A stretch of 64,000 nucleotides of DNA from Phytohabitans houttuyneae (GTDB lineage: Bacteria > Actinomycetota > Actinomycetes > Mycobacteriales > Micromonosporaceae). Under the pieces are notes generated by a model. That model searched no databases. It was given only the letters and a program-made list of their open reading frames with translations, and was not told the origin of the DNA. The stretch lies in NCBI RefSeq assembly GCF_011764425.1, contig NZ_BLPF01000001.1, positions 5,075,001 to 5,139,000 of the forward strand. Direction: 5' to 3'. How positions within the stretch are numbered: position 1 is the first letter of the stretch; every line of letters begins with the position of its first letter. Below are positions 1 through 8,879 of the stretch, in pieces. The translations under genes and the position numbers were made by a program.

Positions 1-1294
1 AGCCAGGTCTCCACGATGGACCGGTACGGTGCCTTCGCCTCCAACTGGCACAGCACGCCGATCGAGCCGAGTGTCACGCGGTGGATCAGCAAATAGGACG
101 GTGGCAGGTTGAGGTGGCGGCTCAGCTGGTACGCCGGGCTCTTCGGGCTGCCCAGCCGGGTGGCTTCGGCGCGCAGCCAGGCCCGGGTGAACTGGAACTC
201 GTCCTCCACCAGCGGGCCAGCATCGGCAGCAGGAAGTCGAGCACCGCCCGGGCGTCGATGTCGTCGTCGGGCTTGACGAAGCCCTCGTCGCGCAGGCCCT
301 CCAGCACCGCGTCGGCGTCGTCGGCGAGGGCCAGGCGGACCAGGCGGCCGATGGGCTCGGGGTGGCCATCCGGAAGGCGGGCGACCGCGCCGAAGTCGAT
401 CACGCCGAGGCGGCCGTCGGGCAGGATGCGGAAGTTGCCCGGGTGCGGGTCGGCGTGCAGCATGCCGGCGCGCTCGGGTGCGGAGAAGTGCAGCGTCGCC
501 ATGAGGCGCCCGGCGTTGTCGCGCTGCTCCTGCGTGCCCTCGCTGATGATCTTTGAGAGCGGCGTGCCCTCGACCCACTCGGTGACCAGCACGCGCGGCG
601 CGCGGGCGACCACCGGTGGCACGAAGATCTCCTCGTCGCCGGCGTACGCCTCGGCGAACGCCTGCTGTGCCGCGGCCTCCAGCTCATAGTCGAGCTCCTC
701 GGTGACCCGGGCGCGGAGCTCGACGAGCAGCGGCTTGACGTCGATGCCCGGCTGGATGATCCGGAACATGCCGGCCAGCCGTGACAGCTGCCTGAGGTCC
801 GCGATCAACGCCTCGCCGGCGCCCGGGTACTGGACCTTGACCGCTACCTCGCGCCCGCCGTCCTTCCACACCGCCCGGTGCACCTGGCCGATGCTCGCGG
901 CCGCCGCCGGCTTGTCGTCGAACTCGGTGAACAGCTCGCGCCAGTCTTCGCCGAGCTGGGCGGCCAGCACCTTGTGGACGCTCGCCGCCGGCAGCGGCGG
1001 GGCCGCCTCCTGGAGCTTGGTGAGGGCCTCACGGTACGGGCCGGCGAGGTCGGCCGGCAGCGCTGCCTCGAAGACCGACAGCGCCTGTCCGAGCTTCATG
1101 GCACCGCCCTTGAGCTGCCCCAACACGCTGAAGAGCTGCTCGGCGGTGCGCTGCTGGATCTCCGGGGAGATCACTTCTGAGGCCAGTCCGGTGACGCGTT
1201 TTCCGAAGCCGAGGACGGTGCGGCCGGCGAAGCCCAGGGGGAGCGCGGCGAGCCTGGCGGTGCGGGTGACGGCTCGGCGCGGAATATCGGTCAC
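1..1294 (-). CDS. ABC1/AarF-family atypical kinase, partial and frameshifted
   Basis: The ABC1 (UbiB/AarF/ADCK) family consists of protein-kinase-like proteins. Family hallmarks are visible: an N-terminal KxGQ-like stretch (LKGGAMKLGQAL), AASIGQVHRA, the VAVKVQYPG lysine strand, and the catalytic/metal motifs DPHPGNF and VIDFG. The GTG start at 1294 (VTDIPRRAV) follows the upstream gene by only 4 nt, so the two are probably co-transcribed. The reading frame breaks near 215-216: upstream codons end ...LLPML, and the expected continuation (PLVEDEFQFTRAWLRAE...) runs in another frame to the window edge, where the C-terminus is cut off. One lost base restores the family sequence. The substrate is unknown in actinobacteria. 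The family call is firm. Confidence 0.88.
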
Positions 1295-1298
1295 CGGA

Positions 1299-2390
1299 TC
1301 ATTGTGACCGACGCTGCGACGAAGTGACGGATGTGAATGCTCGCTGGCGGCCGCGGCGGGCGCAGCCGCACGACGGGTGGGGCGGCCAGGCGCGCCGGCG
1401 GGTCCGGCCGGGTGCGCTGATCTCGATCGCCGCGCCGACCGTTTCGGGCTGCTCGCCGTCGAGGTAGAGCAGGGCCTCCCCGGCCGCGTACGCCGCGGCG
1501 GCCAGCAGCGTGGGGGCGCTGCACGGCTCGGGGCGGGCCTCGCTGGCGAGCTGGGCGGCGAGGGCGGGCCAGGCCGGGTCGCGGTCGCGCCTGTGCAGCT
1601 CCAGGCAGTTGAGGCAGGGTGCCCCGCCAGGCAGGACGAGCGGGCCGACAACGGCCACGGCGTCGCGCACCCCCACCGACAGGTGGGCGAGGCGCCGCTG
1701 GCCGTAGCTGGCCGCCAGGAGGGCCGCCGGGCGGTCGGTGCCCGCCTGTACCACCAACGTGGCACGGCCGCGCTGGATCGGCCGGGTCTCGGTGCCCGGC
1801 GCGGCCCGGGTGATCGCCTCGGCCACGGCCTCGGTGCGCTCGCGTCGCACGTCGGCCGGGAGCAGCGGGCCGCCGACGGCGTCCAGCGGGTCCACCACGC
1901 CGGCCAGATCGGGGTGTACGTGCCCGACCCCGGACTGGGCGAGCGCGACCGCGAGCGGGGCCGCCAGGCGGCTCCTGCCGGTCACCACGACGCGGGCGGC
2001 GGCACGGCGGCGCAGGATCTGGGCCGGCGTGCCCGGCGCGTCGGTGCCGCGCAGCGCCAGCGCGGCCGCTTCGGCGGCGAGGCGGCGGCGCACCGGCTCG
2101 GGGAGGCTGCTCGGCAGCAGGCTCTGCCCGCCGACGACGAGGCCCGCCGCGCGCAGGGTGTCGAGCAGCAGGCGGGCGTCGTCCCGGCTCACCCCGATCC
2201 GGTCGGCGTGCTCCAGAATCGCCCTTTCCGGGCGAGTGCCGTCGATCAGGTCCAGCAGGCGCGCGGCGCTCGGGTTGGCGACCTCCAGGACGACCGCGCG
2301 AGCCGGGTCGAGGCCGAGCTGCAGGGTGTGCCTGTCTCGCCACAAGCGGTGAAGACCGGGCAGGAGCGTCGGGCGCGGCAGGGAGGTCAT
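1299..2390 (-). CDS. TOMM leader-binding / cyclodehydratase-like ThiF-family protein
   Basis: A 363-residue protein resembling the E1/ThiF-like partner of azoline-forming cyclodehydratases, which bind a RiPP leader peptide. It has an N-terminal winged-helix-like part (about residues 1-90, LLDLIDG...ILEHADRIGVSRDDARLLLDTLRAAG), a Rossmann-like strand (ARVVVTGRSRLAAPLAVALAQSGVGHV), and two Cys pairs (PCLNC and SCGC) that probably bind zinc. The start is the ATG giving MTSLPRPTLL; the longer reading frame upstream runs through the DnaA-box region and is not believable as protein. No YcaO partner or precursor peptide lies nearby. The adjacent ABC1 kinase gene follows 4 nt downstream. Its role in actinobacteria is unknown; an orphan regulator or leader-binding function is possible. 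Confidence 0.75.
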   Translation of the reverse strand: MTSLPRPTLLPGLHRLWRDRHTLQLGLDPARAVVLEVANPSAARLLDLIDGTRPERAILEHADRIGVSRDDARLLLDTLRAAGLVVGGQSLLPSSLPEPVRRRLAAEAAALALRGTDAPGTPAQILRRRAAARVVVTGRSRLAAPLAVALAQSGVGHVHPDLAGVVDPLDAVGGPLLPADVRRERTEAVAEAITRAAPGTETRPIQRGRATLVVQAGTDRPAALLAASYGQRRLAHLSVGVRDAVAVVGPLVLPGGAPCLNCLELHRRDRDPAWPALAAQLASEARPEPCSAPTLLAAAAYAAGEALLYLDGEQPETVGAAIEISAPGRTRRRAWPPHPSCGCARRGRQRAFTSVTSSQRRSQ

Positions 2391-2432
2391 GGCATGACAG
2401 CGTGTCACCGTATCTTCGCCGGCCGTCGTTCG

Positions 2433-2494
2433 TTGTCCACAGGCCGAAATCGCCATGCACTGGGTTATCCACAGGCCCGAGCGAGTTATCCACA
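2433..2494 (+). promoter_or_regulatory. Cluster of three DnaA boxes
   Basis: Three 9-mers of the DnaA-box type occur in the same orientation: TTGTCCACA at 2433-2441, TTATCCACA at 2465-2473 and TTATCCACA at 2486-2494. They lie 43-104 nt upstream of the start of the divergent-side TOMM-like gene. The first matches the actinobacterial form and the other two match the general consensus exactly. No dnaA, dnaN or parAB genes are near, so this is not oriC; a DnaA-titrating or DnaA-regulated site is the likely meaning. Confidence 0.6.
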
Positions 2495-2578
2495 GTTTCT
2501 GGCCGGCTGATGTCAGTCCGCCGACATGACTTTTCGTGTTCGTGTCACGACGGCGTGGCATAGCTGGTGGTCACCAGA

Positions 2579-2616
2579 TGCGGAGCGGGGCGGCCGTCAG
2601 GCCGCCCCGCTCCGCA
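2579..2616 (-). terminator. Strong GC hairpin terminator
   Basis: A perfect 17-bp stem (2579-2595 with 2600-2616) and a 4-nt loop (gtca) lie 20 nt beyond the stop codon of the zinc-ribbon gene. There is no T-run, as is common for actinobacterial terminators. Confidence 0.8.
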
Positions 2617-2636
2617 GTGTCGCGTTGGTTTGATCT

Positions 2637-2801
2637 TTACTTGGCCTTGCCCAGGATCCGGTTGACGGTCGTGCCACAGACGGGGCACTTGCCCTTCGCC
2701 ATGTTCATACCGGTCTTGGACACCTCGACGGTGCCTTCGAAGTCGCGCTTCTCCTTGCACTTCACGCAATAGCCGTTGTAGGTCTGTGTCTTAGTGGCCA
2801 C
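2637..2801 (-). CDS. DUF5679 small zinc-ribbon protein
   Basis: A 54-residue protein, highly basic, with two Cys pairs (YCVKC and CPVC) spaced as in a zinc ribbon: this is the DUF5679 family, often annotated beside ribosomal or housekeeping genes. The GTG start at 2801 (VATKTQTYNGY) is chosen because GAGGAGGGG lies just upstream, and because the longer frame has non-family sequence before it. It is monocistronic and followed by a strong hairpin. The function is unknown; the fold suggests nucleic-acid or protein binding. Confidence 0.85.
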   Translation of the reverse strand: MATKTQTYNGYCVKCKEKRDFEGTVEVSKTGMNMAKGKCPVCGTTVNRILGKAK

Positions 2802-3259
2802 AGTGCCCCTCCTCGTACTCTTCTGCCGGGTTCGAGCTCCGGCACGCCCCCCAAGCCTGCGCCGAAGACGCCGGCTCTGGACCCAACTCCCGCGACCACG
2901 ATGTAGTCGCTGGTCCCGCCGGACCCTACCCAGGTCTGGGCGGTTCCATGTCAACGACGCGTCGACATTGTGAGGAAGCCGACGACGTGAGTGTGCATGC
3001 CGGAATCTACCGGATAAGTCAGTTTCGCCGGGACACGCCGGAGGAACCGGTGCAGAGTGACTCAGCGCCTCCCTCGAAAAAGATCACCTACGGTAATGAC
3101 CTTGCCGGCGGGGTGCCGTACTCTGAAGAAATTTTCCGGACAAATGAGCTGTACGGGGAATCTTTCCGGCGCCTACCTCATGCTTGGCTCTTGCGGCAAC
3201 CTGGCTGGTACGGATTAGCGTGCCATCGTGAACGTTCCGCGGGGCTGCGCGGTCGGCTA
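2802..3259. other. Divergent intergenic region, lower GC
   Basis: 458 nt between divergent genes. The + frame is open from 2948 and continuous with the metallopeptidase frame, but its codons have little third-position GC, unlike every gene around it, so I regard it as non-coding leader or promoter DNA. A near-palindrome with core CGACGCGTCG lies at about 2947-2967. No tRNA or riboswitch fold is recognised. Confidence 0.45.
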
Positions 3260-3790
3260 ATGGCTGGGGCGCGCAAGCCGGTCGTCGAAGTACGGCGCAG
3301 CCAGCGCCGGCGTCGCACGGTGTCCGCGTACCGCGACGGAGAGCGCGTGGTCGTGCTCATCCCGGACCAGTTCTCGCGGGCCGAGGAGACCGAGTGGGTC
3401 GACAAGATGCTCGCCCGCCTGGCCGCCCGCGAGGAGCGCCTGAGCCGCTCCGACGACGAGCTCCTGATGCGGGCCCAGCGGCTGATCGGGCGCTACCTGG
3501 GTGAGTACACGCGGGTCGCGGTCCCGGCGAGTGTGCGCTGGGTGACCAACCAGAGCGGCCGGTGGGGCTCCTGCACGCCGGCCGACCGCACGATCCGTAT
3601 CTCCCACCGCATCCAGGAGATGCCCGACTGGGTGATCGACTACGTGGTGCTGCACGAGCTGGCCCACCTGGTCGTTCCCAGCCACAATGCCCGGTTCTGG
3701 GAGCTTGTGGGGCGGTATCCGAAGGCCGAGCGTGCCCGGGGATACCTGGAGGGCATCGCGGCGGCCACGGGAGTGGTGCTGGCCGACTGA
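3260..3790 (+). CDS. SprT/YgjP-like zinc metallopeptidase (DUF45)
   Basis: A 176-residue cytosolic protein of the YgjP/SprT-like DUF45 family. The zinc site is present: VVLHELAHLVVPSHNARFW, where HELAH supplies two His and the Glu, and the later HNxxFW the third His. The upstream WGSC motif (NQSGRWGSCTP) is also typical. The ATG at 3260 (MAGARKPVVEV) is preferred because the family homology starts there; no good ribosome site is visible. metB follows 46 nt downstream with its own -10 box. The substrate is unknown. Confidence 0.85.
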   Translation: MAGARKPVVEVRRSQRRRRTVSAYRDGERVVVLIPDQFSRAEETEWVDKMLARLAAREERLSRSDDELLMRAQRLIGRYLGEYTRVAVPASVRWVTNQSGRWGSCTPADRTIRISHRIQEMPDWVIDYVVLHELAHLVVPSHNARFWELVGRYPKAERARGYLEGIAAATGVVLAD

Positions 3791-3823
3791 GCGCGTCCCG
3801 GGCGGGGAGAGTCGCTCAGGGAC

Positions 3824-3829
3824 TAGCCT
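3824..3829 (+). promoter_or_regulatory. Leaderless -10 box for metB
   Basis: TAGCCT (TANNNT) ends 7 nt before the metB ATG, the spacing typical of leaderless actinobacterial transcripts; there is no Shine-Dalgarno sequence in between. Confidence 0.5.
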
Positions 3830-3836
3830 CGGCACA

Positions 3837-4976
3837 ATGACGTACGGGTTTGAGACGCTCGCCATCCACGCCGGCCAAGAACCGGACGAGCGGACGGGCG
3901 CGGTGATTCCGCCGATCTTCCAGACCAGCACCTACGCGCAGGACGCGGTCGGGTCACCTCGCCAGGGGTACGAGTACGCCCGCTCGGGCAACCCCACCCG
4001 CGACGCCCTACAGGAGTGCCTGGCGGCTCTGGAGGGCGGCCGGCGGGGCCTGGCGTTCGCGTCCGGCCTGGCGGCTGAGGACACGCTCCTGCGCACCGTG
4101 TGCCGGCCCGGCGACCACGTGGTCATTCCCGACGACGCGTACGGCGGCACGTACCGCCTCTTCGCCAAGGTCGCCGAGCAGTGGGGCCTGCGCTGGACGG
4201 CGGCCCGGATCTCCGACGTCGACGCGGTGCGCGCGGCGGTCACCGACCGCACCAAGGTCATCTGGGTGGAGACGCCCACCAACCCGCTGCTCAACATCGC
4301 CGACATCGCCGCCCTGGCCGGCCTGGCCCGCGAGCACGGCGCGCGGCTGGTCGTCGACAACACGTTCGCCTCGCCGTACCTGCAGCAGCCGATCGGGCTC
4401 GGCGCCGACGTGGTGGTCCACTCGACGACCAAGTACGTCGGGGGTCACTCGGACGTGGTCGGTGGCGCGCTGATCGTCGCCGACCCGGGGCTCGGTGACG
4501 AGCTCGCGTACAACCAGAACGCCATGGGCGCGGTCAACGGGCCGTTCGACGCGTGGCTGACCCTGCGCGGGGTGCGCACGCTGGGCGTACGCATGGACCG
4601 GCACTGCGACAACGCCGAGCGGATCGCCGCGTACCTGCACGGACACCCCAAGGTCAAGCGGGTGTACTACCCCGGCCTGCCCGAGCACGCCGGCCACGAG
4701 GTCGCGGCGAAGCAGATGCGCCGGTTCGGCGGGATGGTGTCGTTCTCCGCCGCCGGCGGTGAGGGGCACGCCGTGGAGATCTGCAACCGCGCCCGCCTCT
4801 TCGTGCTCGCCGAGTCGCTCGGCGGGGTCGAGTCGCTGATCGAGCACCCCGGCCGGATGACACACCTGAGCGCTGCCGGCTCGCCGCTTGAAGTACCCGC
4901 CGATCTCGTGCGACTGTCTGTCGGCATCGAGACGGCCGACGATCTGCTCGCCGATCTGGAGCAGGCGCTCGGCTGA
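3837..4976 (+). CDS. metB: Cystathionine gamma-synthase (Cys/Met PLP enzyme)
   Basis: A 379-residue fold-type I PLP enzyme. It would condense O-succinyl- or O-acetyl-homoserine with cysteine to give cystathionine in methionine synthesis. Visible motifs include the N-terminal TLAIHAGQEPD, the YxRSGNPT phosphate-binding segment, VVDNTFASP with the cofactor Asp, and the PLP lysine in HSTTKYVGGHSD. The C-terminal RLSVGIETADDLLADL is standard. The ATG at 3837 starts at the conserved MTYGFETLAIH. Cystathionine gamma-lyase is the main alternative, since the two subfamilies are hard to separate by eye. Confidence 0.88.
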   Translation: MTYGFETLAIHAGQEPDERTGAVIPPIFQTSTYAQDAVGSPRQGYEYARSGNPTRDALQECLAALEGGRRGLAFASGLAAEDTLLRTVCRPGDHVVIPDDAYGGTYRLFAKVAEQWGLRWTAARISDVDAVRAAVTDRTKVIWVETPTNPLLNIADIAALAGLAREHGARLVVDNTFASPYLQQPIGLGADVVVHSTTKYVGGHSDVVGGALIVADPGLGDELAYNQNAMGAVNGPFDAWLTLRGVRTLGVRMDRHCDNAERIAAYLHGHPKVKRVYYPGLPEHAGHEVAAKQMRRFGGMVSFSAAGGEGHAVEICNRARLFVLAESLGGVESLIEHPGRMTHLSAAGSPLEVPADLVRLSVGIETADDLLADLEQALG

Positions 4977-5008
4977 GTTCACCGTTCTGCGCACCCAGGG
5001 GAGGGGCT

Positions 5009-6406
5009 GTGCAACAGACGTGGGTCGGTGCGACGGCCAAGCAGATCGCACGGGCCGTGCGCCGCGGTGACGCCACAGCGACACAGGTCGTCGCCGACCA
5101 TCTCGACCAGATCGCGACCGGCGATCCGGTCCTCACCGCGTTCCGGGTGGTGCGCGGCGGCGAGGCGATCGTCGAGGCGGAGAAGGTCGACGAGCAGGAA
5201 GACCTGGCCAACCTGCCGCTGGCCGGCGTGCCGGTCGCGGTGAAGGAAAACACCGCCGTGGCCGGCCTGCCCACCTGGAACGGGTCGGCGGCTGCCCGTG
5301 GCCCGGTCGCCGAGGAGGACCACGAGGTCGTGCGCCGGCTGCGCGGCGCCGGCGCGGTGGTGATCGGGGTTACCCGCATGCCGGAGCTGGGGCTGTGGGG
5401 GACCACCGACGACGAGACGGGCACCACCCGCAACCCGTGGCGCACCGACCGTACCCCCGGAGGCTCTTCGGGTGGCGCGGCGGCCGCGGTGTCCGCGGGC
5501 CTGGTGCCCTTCGCGCACGCCAACGACGGTCTCGGCTCCATCCGCATCCCCGCGGCCTGCTGCGGCCTGGTCGGGATCAAGCCGGGGCGGGGCGTGGTGC
5601 CGTCGGGCATCGGCGCCGACGACTGGTACGGCATGGCCGAGCACGGCATCCTCGCCACCACGGTCGCCGACGCGGCCGTCGGGCTGGCGGTGCTCGCCGG
5701 GCGGCGGCCGGACAAGCTCGTCGAGCCGCAGCGGCTCAAGGTCGCGGTCTCGCTCCGTTCGCCGGTCATGGGGGTGCGCCTCGACGCGCCCAACCGGGAC
5801 GCGGTCGCGACGGCCTCCAGGCTGCTGGTCGCCGCCGGGCACGACGCGGTCGCCGCCGAGCCGGTGTACCCGCCGTCGCTGGGCATGCGCGGCCTCGCGA
5901 CCTGGTTTGCCGCGGCGTGCCGGGACGTCGAGGCCGCCGGGCTCGACCGGTCCGCGCTGCAGCCGCGCACCCGCCGGCACGCCGGCCTGGGCGCCTGGGC
6001 ATTGAGACGGGGGTACGTGCGGGAGGCGGACCGCACGGCGTGGCGCGAGCGCTCGATCGACTTCTTCACGGACCACGGTGTCGATCTCATGCTCACGCCC
6101 GCGCTGGCGGCCGCGCCGCTGAAGGCCGAGGGCTGGTCGCGCCGCTCCTGGCGGGCGAACATCACGGCCAATATCCGGTACGCGCCATATGCCGCACCGT
6201 GGAACCTCGCCGGCCTGCCCGCCGTCGTCGTGCCCGTCGGCCTGCGCCCGGACGGGTTGCCGGTCGCCGTGCAGCTCGTCGGTCCGCCGGGCTCGGAGCT
6301 GTTGCTGCTGGCGGTCGCGGGGCAGTTCGAGCTCGCGGCGCCGTGGCAGCGGCACGCCCCCACCTGGCCCAGGGACCGGAGCGACGCGGCACTGGACGTG
6401 ATCTAG
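5009..6406 (+). CDS. Amidase (amidase signature family)
   Basis: A 465-residue amidase-signature enzyme hydrolysing a carboxamide. The Ser-cisSer-Lys triad can be placed: Lys in VAVKENTAV, the cis-Ser in GGSSGGAAAAV, and the nucleophilic Ser in DGLGSIRIPAACCG. The GTG at 5009 has an excellent AGGGGAGGGG ribosome site. The substrate cannot be read from the sequence. This is not the GatA subunit, because gatB and gatC are absent. It lies between metB and ilvA on the same strand. Confidence 0.86.
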   Translation: MQQTWVGATAKQIARAVRRGDATATQVVADHLDQIATGDPVLTAFRVVRGGEAIVEAEKVDEQEDLANLPLAGVPVAVKENTAVAGLPTWNGSAAARGPVAEEDHEVVRRLRGAGAVVIGVTRMPELGLWGTTDDETGTTRNPWRTDRTPGGSSGGAAAAVSAGLVPFAHANDGLGSIRIPAACCGLVGIKPGRGVVPSGIGADDWYGMAEHGILATTVADAAVGLAVLAGRRPDKLVEPQRLKVAVSLRSPVMGVRLDAPNRDAVATASRLLVAAGHDAVAAEPVYPPSLGMRGLATWFAAACRDVEAAGLDRSALQPRTRRHAGLGAWALRRGYVREADRTAWRERSIDFFTDHGVDLMLTPALAAAPLKAEGWSRRSWRANITANIRYAPYAAPWNLAGLPAVVVPVGLRPDGLPVAVQLVGPPGSELLLLAVAGQFELAAPWQRHAPTWPRDRSDAALDVI

Positions 6407-6454
6407 GCGTGGACCCGGCGCGGACCGGCCGGCGGGTGGTGCGACGATCGAGGC

Positions 6455-7672
6455 GTGACAGAGCTTCTGACGCTGGATGACGTGCAGGCGGCCCGTGAGC
6501 TGCTCGGCGACGTCGTACGGGTCACGCCGCTGGAGCCCTCCCGCCCACTGTCCGCCGCGCTCGACGGGCCGGTGTGGCTCAAGTGCGAAAACCTCCAGCG
6601 CGCCGGGTCGTACAAGGTGCGCGGTGCCTACGTGCGGATCGCCCGCCTCTCCGAGGAGGAGCGGGCGCGCGGGGTGGTCGCGGCGAGCGCGGGCAACCAC
6701 GCGCAGGGCGTGGCGCTCGCCGCCGGGCTGCTCGGCGCCAAGTCGACCGTCTTCATGCCGGTGGGCGCGCCGATCCCGAAGGTCGCGGCGACCAAGGGGT
6801 ACGGGGCGCACATCGAGTTCGCCGGCAGCACAGTGGACGACGCGCTGGTCGCGGCGCGGGAGTTTGCCGAGCGGACCGGCGCGGTGCTGATCCACCCGTT
6901 CGACCACGTGGACGTCATCGCCGGCCAGGGCACGGTGGCCCTGGAGATCCTGGAGCAGTGCCCGGACGTCGGGACGATCGTGACCGGGCTGGGCGGCGGC
7001 GGGCTGCTGTCCGGCATCGCAGTGGCCGCCAAGGCGCTGCGGCCGGACCTGCGCGTCATCGGCGTGCAGGCGGCGGGCGCCGCCGCGTACCCACCCTCGC
7101 TGGAGGCCGGCGTACCGGTGCGGCTGCCGCACCTGTCGACGATCGCCGACGGCATCGCGGTGGGTTGTCCGGGCGACATCACGTTCGCGCACGTCAGCAA
7201 GCTCGTCGACGACGTGGTGACGGTGACCGAGGAGGACATCTCTCGCGCGCTGCTGATGCTGCTGGAGCGGGGCAAGCAGGTCGTGGAGCCGGCCGGCGCG
7301 GTGGGCGTGGCGGCGCTGATGTCAGGGGCGGTCAAGGCCGAGCCGCCGATCGTCGCGGTGCTCTCCGGCGGCAACATCGACCCGCTGCTGCTCCTGCGGC
7401 TGATCGAGCACGGACTCGCCGCGGCCGGCCGCTTCCTGCGCTTCACCGTGCGCTGCGGCGACCAGCCCGGCGAGCTCGCCACGCTGCTGACCCAGATCGC
7501 CGAGCAGCGGGCCAACGTGGTGGATGTCCTGCACACGCGCCACAACCCGCGGCTGCGGCTGGGCGAAGTGGAGATCGCGATGTCCGTGGAGACCCGCGGC
7601 CCGGAGCATTCCGACAAGCTGATCGGCGCGCTGCGGGCGCGGGGCTACACCGTGCGTTTTCCGGTGACGTGA
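6455..7672 (+). CDS. ilvA: Threonine ammonia-lyase with C-terminal ACT domain
   Basis: A 405-residue fold-type II PLP enzyme that deaminates threonine to 2-oxobutanoate. The PLP lysine is in GSYKVRGA, with ASAGNHAQGVA and the glycine loop TGLGGGGLLSG also present. Residues from about 325 form one ACT domain (FTVRCGDQPGELATLLTQIAEQRANVVDV), so this is the shorter single-ACT type rather than the two-domain E. coli IlvA. The GTG at 6455 begins VTELLTLDDV. Whether it serves isoleucine synthesis or threonine catabolism is not certain. It converges on greA with a 10-nt gap. Confidence 0.9.
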   Translation: MTELLTLDDVQAARELLGDVVRVTPLEPSRPLSAALDGPVWLKCENLQRAGSYKVRGAYVRIARLSEEERARGVVAASAGNHAQGVALAAGLLGAKSTVFMPVGAPIPKVAATKGYGAHIEFAGSTVDDALVAAREFAERTGAVLIHPFDHVDVIAGQGTVALEILEQCPDVGTIVTGLGGGGLLSGIAVAAKALRPDLRVIGVQAAGAAAYPPSLEAGVPVRLPHLSTIADGIAVGCPGDITFAHVSKLVDDVVTVTEEDISRALLMLLERGKQVVEPAGAVGVAALMSGAVKAEPPIVAVLSGGNIDPLLLLRLIEHGLAAAGRFLRFTVRCGDQPGELATLLTQIAEQRANVVDVLHTRHNPRLRLGEVEIAMSVETRGPEHSDKLIGALRARGYTVRFPVT

Positions 7673-7682
7673 CTACGGGGGA

Positions 7683-8183
7683 CTAGCCGCCGTACGGCTC
7701 GAACTTGACCACCGTGACCTTGATGTCCGCCCCGCTGGGCGCCGTGTACGTGACCGTCTGGCCGGTGCCGGCGCCCAGGATCGCCTGGCCGAGCGCGGAC
7801 TCGGGACTGTAAACGGTCAGGTCGGTGGTCGCGGAGATCTCGCGCGAACCGAGAAGGAACGTCTCGGTGTCATCGGTGTCGTCGTCGAAGTGGATCGTGA
7901 CAACGGTGCCTGGCGCAACCTTGTCGGCCTTGGGCGCATCACCGACCTGTGCGGTGCGCAGCAGCTCTTTGAGCTGGCGGATACGCATCTCGGCTTTGCC
8001 CTGCTCTTCACGGGCGGCGTGATAGCCCCCGTTTTCGCGCAGGTCGCCCTCTTCCCGCCGAGCATTGATCTCGGCAGCCATCGCCGGACGGGCCGCGATC
8101 AGCTCGTTGAGCTCGGCCTGCAGGCGGTCGTACGCGTCCTGAGACAGCCAGGTGGCAGGCGCCTCGCGGTCGGTGCTGGACAC
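7683..8183 (-). CDS. greA: Transcription elongation factor GreA
   Basis: A 166-residue protein with the GreA layout: an N-terminal coiled coil (residues ~15-85, LSQDAYDRLQAELNELIAARP...REEGDLRENGGYHAAREEQG, with the acidic DLREN tip) followed by the FKBP-like C-terminal domain. It stimulates transcript cleavage by backtracked RNA polymerase. The GTG at 8183 is preceded by GAAGGAGAT, a good ribosome site. Confidence 0.95.
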   Translation of the reverse strand: MSSTDREAPATWLSQDAYDRLQAELNELIAARPAMAAEINARREEGDLRENGGYHAAREEQGKAEMRIRQLKELLRTAQVGDAPKADKVAPGTVVTIHFDDDTDDTETFLLGSREISATTDLTVYSPESALGQAILGAGTGQTVTYTAPSGADIKVTVVKFEPYGG

Positions 8184-8327
8184 AGACGATCTCCTTCGTA
8201 GGGCTAATGGGCGAACAAGGTAGAACTACCAACTTACCAGCGTGGAGCACACTCAGAATTAACCAAGTTTTGCCCGATCGAACCGCGCGCCGTTGCGCTG
8301 TGTTCTGTTGTCACGCGAGCTCTATTG

Positions 8328-8759
8328 TTACGCCGCGCGGCAGCGGACCACTTCCCCATTTATCGGGCGAGCGCTCGTGGCCAGCAAATATCTGGTCACC
8401 GGATGGGTCACGCCGGGCGGGGCGTCCACCCGCACCTCGGCCTTGCCGACCTCCGCGCCGTCTCGGGAGCGGGCCCGGACGACGCAGATCGCCGCGCCGC
8501 CGTCGGGCACGGTCACCCGGAACTCCACGAGCACCTGCGAGTCGGTGACGTCGGTGTAGCGGAGCACCTGCGCGTCGTACGCGGGGTCTCCGTACTGCCG
8601 GTAAAGGCGCACGGAGAGCGCGGCGCCGACGGCGACCACCACCACGAGCAGCAGCGCGACGAGCCAGGGACGGCGGCGCCGCGGCTCCCGGCGGCGGCCG
8701 TACCGCCCGGGCGGGAAAACCGGCGCGCCGGTGCCCGCTGTGGCGTGCGTCTCGGTCAC
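8328..8759 (-). CDS. DUF4307 single-pass membrane protein
   Basis: A 143-residue DUF4307 protein with a cytosolic Arg-rich N-terminus (RYGRRREPRRRRPW), one transmembrane helix (about residues 30-48, LVALLLVVVVAVGAAL), and an extracytoplasmic beta-rich domain with a Cys pair. The GTG at 8759 (VTETHATAG) is chosen because the remaining upstream frame is not family-like. In actinobacteria this family commonly lies between greA and mca, as here. The function is unknown. Confidence 0.85.
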   Translation of the reverse strand: MTETHATAGTGAPVFPPGRYGRRREPRRRRPWLVALLLVVVVAVGAALSVRLYRQYGDPAYDAQVLRYTDVTDSQVLVEFRVTVPDGGAAICVVRARSRDGAEVGKAEVRVDAPPGVTHPVTRYLLATSARPINGEVVRCRAA

Positions 8760-8879
8760 CGGGTGTGGTCTCCTGCGGGTCGTGTCAGGGGCATCGGCCA
8801 GAATGGCTGAGTCCGTGTTTGACGACCATCTTCGCAGCCGGGGCTCCGCGGGGGTCCGGCAGGTACCCGGGGAGTCCCA

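Noticed and set aside
2433-2494. Chromosomal origin (oriC)
   Set aside because: Only three boxes in a short gap, and no dnaA, dnaN, gyrase, rpmH or par genes nearby.
2948-3259. N-terminal extension of the SprT-like metallopeptidase
   Set aside because: The frame is open, but third-position GC is low and the family starts at the later ATG.
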